This document shows positions 63,161-64,000 of a stretch of DNA of 64,000 bases, piece by piece; the first letter of the stretch is position 1; every line of letters starts with the position of its first letter. Under the pieces are notes generated by a model. It was not told the origin of the DNA and did no database searches. It saw only the letters and a list, made by a program, of their open reading frames with translations. Source of the stretch: Halicephalobus mephisto. Its lineage: Eukaryota > Nematoda > Chromadorea > Rhabditida > Panagrolaimidae. The stretch is from positions 1 through 64,000 of the forward strand of contig SWDT01000041.1 of the NCBI GenBank assembly GCA_009193035.1, given 5' to 3'. The position numbers and the translations under genes are program-made.

Positions 63161-63249
63161 TTGTTTTTTCGAATGTAATAAACAAAACTGCATTTTTATC
63201 TGATTATCTCGTTCCAAGGCAATTTACCGATTGTTCAACTTTCTGATTG

Positions 63250-63658
63250 AGTACTTAACAAGCAAGCCTCTTGCATGCTTTCTACCTCTCCGTGGTGCAA
63301 GAGATAAACTCTGTCTTAGCTCAGCCCGAGGACACCTACTTCCTAGTAGGGAGACAGAGGCCAAAGAAGCACTATCCCCACAGTCAACTGACACATCGGG
63401 CCCCTGTGTTATAGCTTATCTGTGCCCCTCTTACTCCCTGGCAAGGATAAAGAGGGTGAATTAGGGACTCCCCATATGCTACGACTTCGCTACCATACCA
63501 GCCCCAGTCCTCCGCACGCTGTCCCTGCCCCGCTACGACGCCGACGGTCACCCACTGGTCAACGAGGACACAAAACCGAAGTGAATGGAAGCGAAATGAT
63601 CCATGCGGCAAACCCGCTTGAGGATGGATCTCCTAACTATCCTAAGTACTTAACAAGC
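63250..63658. mobile_element. 381-bp GC-rich insertion between 14-bp direct repeats
   Basis: AGTACTTAACAAGC occurs at 63250-63263 and again at 63645-63658, a long target-site duplication. The 381 bp between them are about half G+C, in sharp contrast to flanks of roughly 30 percent. There is no terminal inverted repeat, no recognised protein and no clear poly(A) tail. A long TSD with no TIR is typical of retroposed sequence (SINE or retropseudogene). The source is unknown. Confidence 0.7.
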
Positions 63659-64000
63659 TTTCAATCAAGAAAAGTCTGTTTTGAAAAACTTGTTTTTTAA
63701 ACTCCGACACGCGATTTGCGAAATGTTTATTTATCCGATTTCCCAGACAACATGTACCAAATTAGTCAACAATATGTGGATGGGTGTTTCGTAAGCTACA
63801 AAACAAGCCATAGATGGCTTCAAAGATGTGCCTAAACGCCGGGATACGGTACTTGAATAGTACAAAGTTATCAGATTGTCTCCTTCCAAAACACCATTTG
63901 ACGAGATCGATGACCAATCTCCGAATTTACTCCGACTTGCACTCTAACTTTGACTTTGGCTTGTACACCGAAAAAAGCATAACTTTTGGCCCGGTAACAA

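Larger units (their letters stand above)
61509..64000. other. Gene-free right end of window
   Basis: The upstream region of RUNDC1 (61560-61760) is less AT-rich and may be promoter. Beyond it are minisatellites, a direct duplication and a GC-rich insertion. From 63700 to 64000 the composition is balanced but I see no coding frame or domain. Confidence 0.45.

Noticed and set aside
63231..63700. Overlapping 75-92-codon frames in the GC-rich insertion
   Set aside because: Frames are open on both strands because of base composition, with no domain. Treated as an insertion of unknown origin.

Overview
The window is nuclear DNA from a nematode. Spacers are very AT-rich, introns have short T-rich TTTCAG/TTTTAG acceptors, several start codons lie just downstream of acceptor-like AG sites (as expected for spliced-leader trans-splicing), and three genes on the minus strand are packed like a nematode operon. 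Gene content agrees: a MEC-9-like Kunitz/EGF matrix protein, a gustatory-receptor-like (GUR) 7TM protein, a TWK/K2P potassium channel and a cystathionine beta-synthase with two tandem catalytic modules. The exon joins below were read by eye. Coding phase was checked across every junction, and exon edges may be off by 1-2 bases.

Layout: 1-2.1 kb holds an exon-like fragment of a non-LTR reverse transcriptase and a decayed mariner. 3.1-4.9 kb (+) is a type I membrane protein with a ZP-C-like ectodomain. 4.9-13.3 kb has no gene I can support, only tandem repeats and hairpin arrays. 13.3-15.4 kb (+) is a small secreted Cys-rich, probably GPI-anchored protein. 18.95-28.55 kb (+) is the mec-9 orthologue (15 exons, about 840 aa). 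30.3-33.75 kb (-) is the GUR-like receptor and 36.3-39.1 kb (-) is TAPT1, which shares a 362-bp divergent promoter region with a DCAF7/WDR68 gene at 39.4-41.9 kb (+). 42.0-49.5 kb (-) is a probable operon of COX16, a UBA-peptidyl-tRNA hydrolase 2 and a K2P channel with two C-terminal FN3 domains. 49.5-54.2 kb is repeat-rich spacer. 54.2-58.0 kb (+) is cbs-1, convergent with a RUNDC1-like gene at 58.1-61.5 kb (-). 61.5-64 kb is spacer with minisatellites and a GC-rich insertion between 14-bp direct repeats.

Functionally it is a mixed chromosomal neighbourhood: touch-neuron matrix and sensory/ion-channel genes beside housekeeping genes (COX16, PTRH2, CBS, DCAF7, TAPT1). Only the COX16-PTRH2-K2P cluster looks co-transcribed. 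The most unusual material is the set of dispersed palindromic repeats (a GGATAGTGTCC hairpin family confined to about 5-26 kb, two MITE-like foldback families, tRNA-Asp-like SINE heads), the asymmetric active-site loss in the tandem CBS, FN3 domains on the predicted cytoplasmic tail of a K2P channel, and the overlapping stop/start between COX16 and PTRH2.
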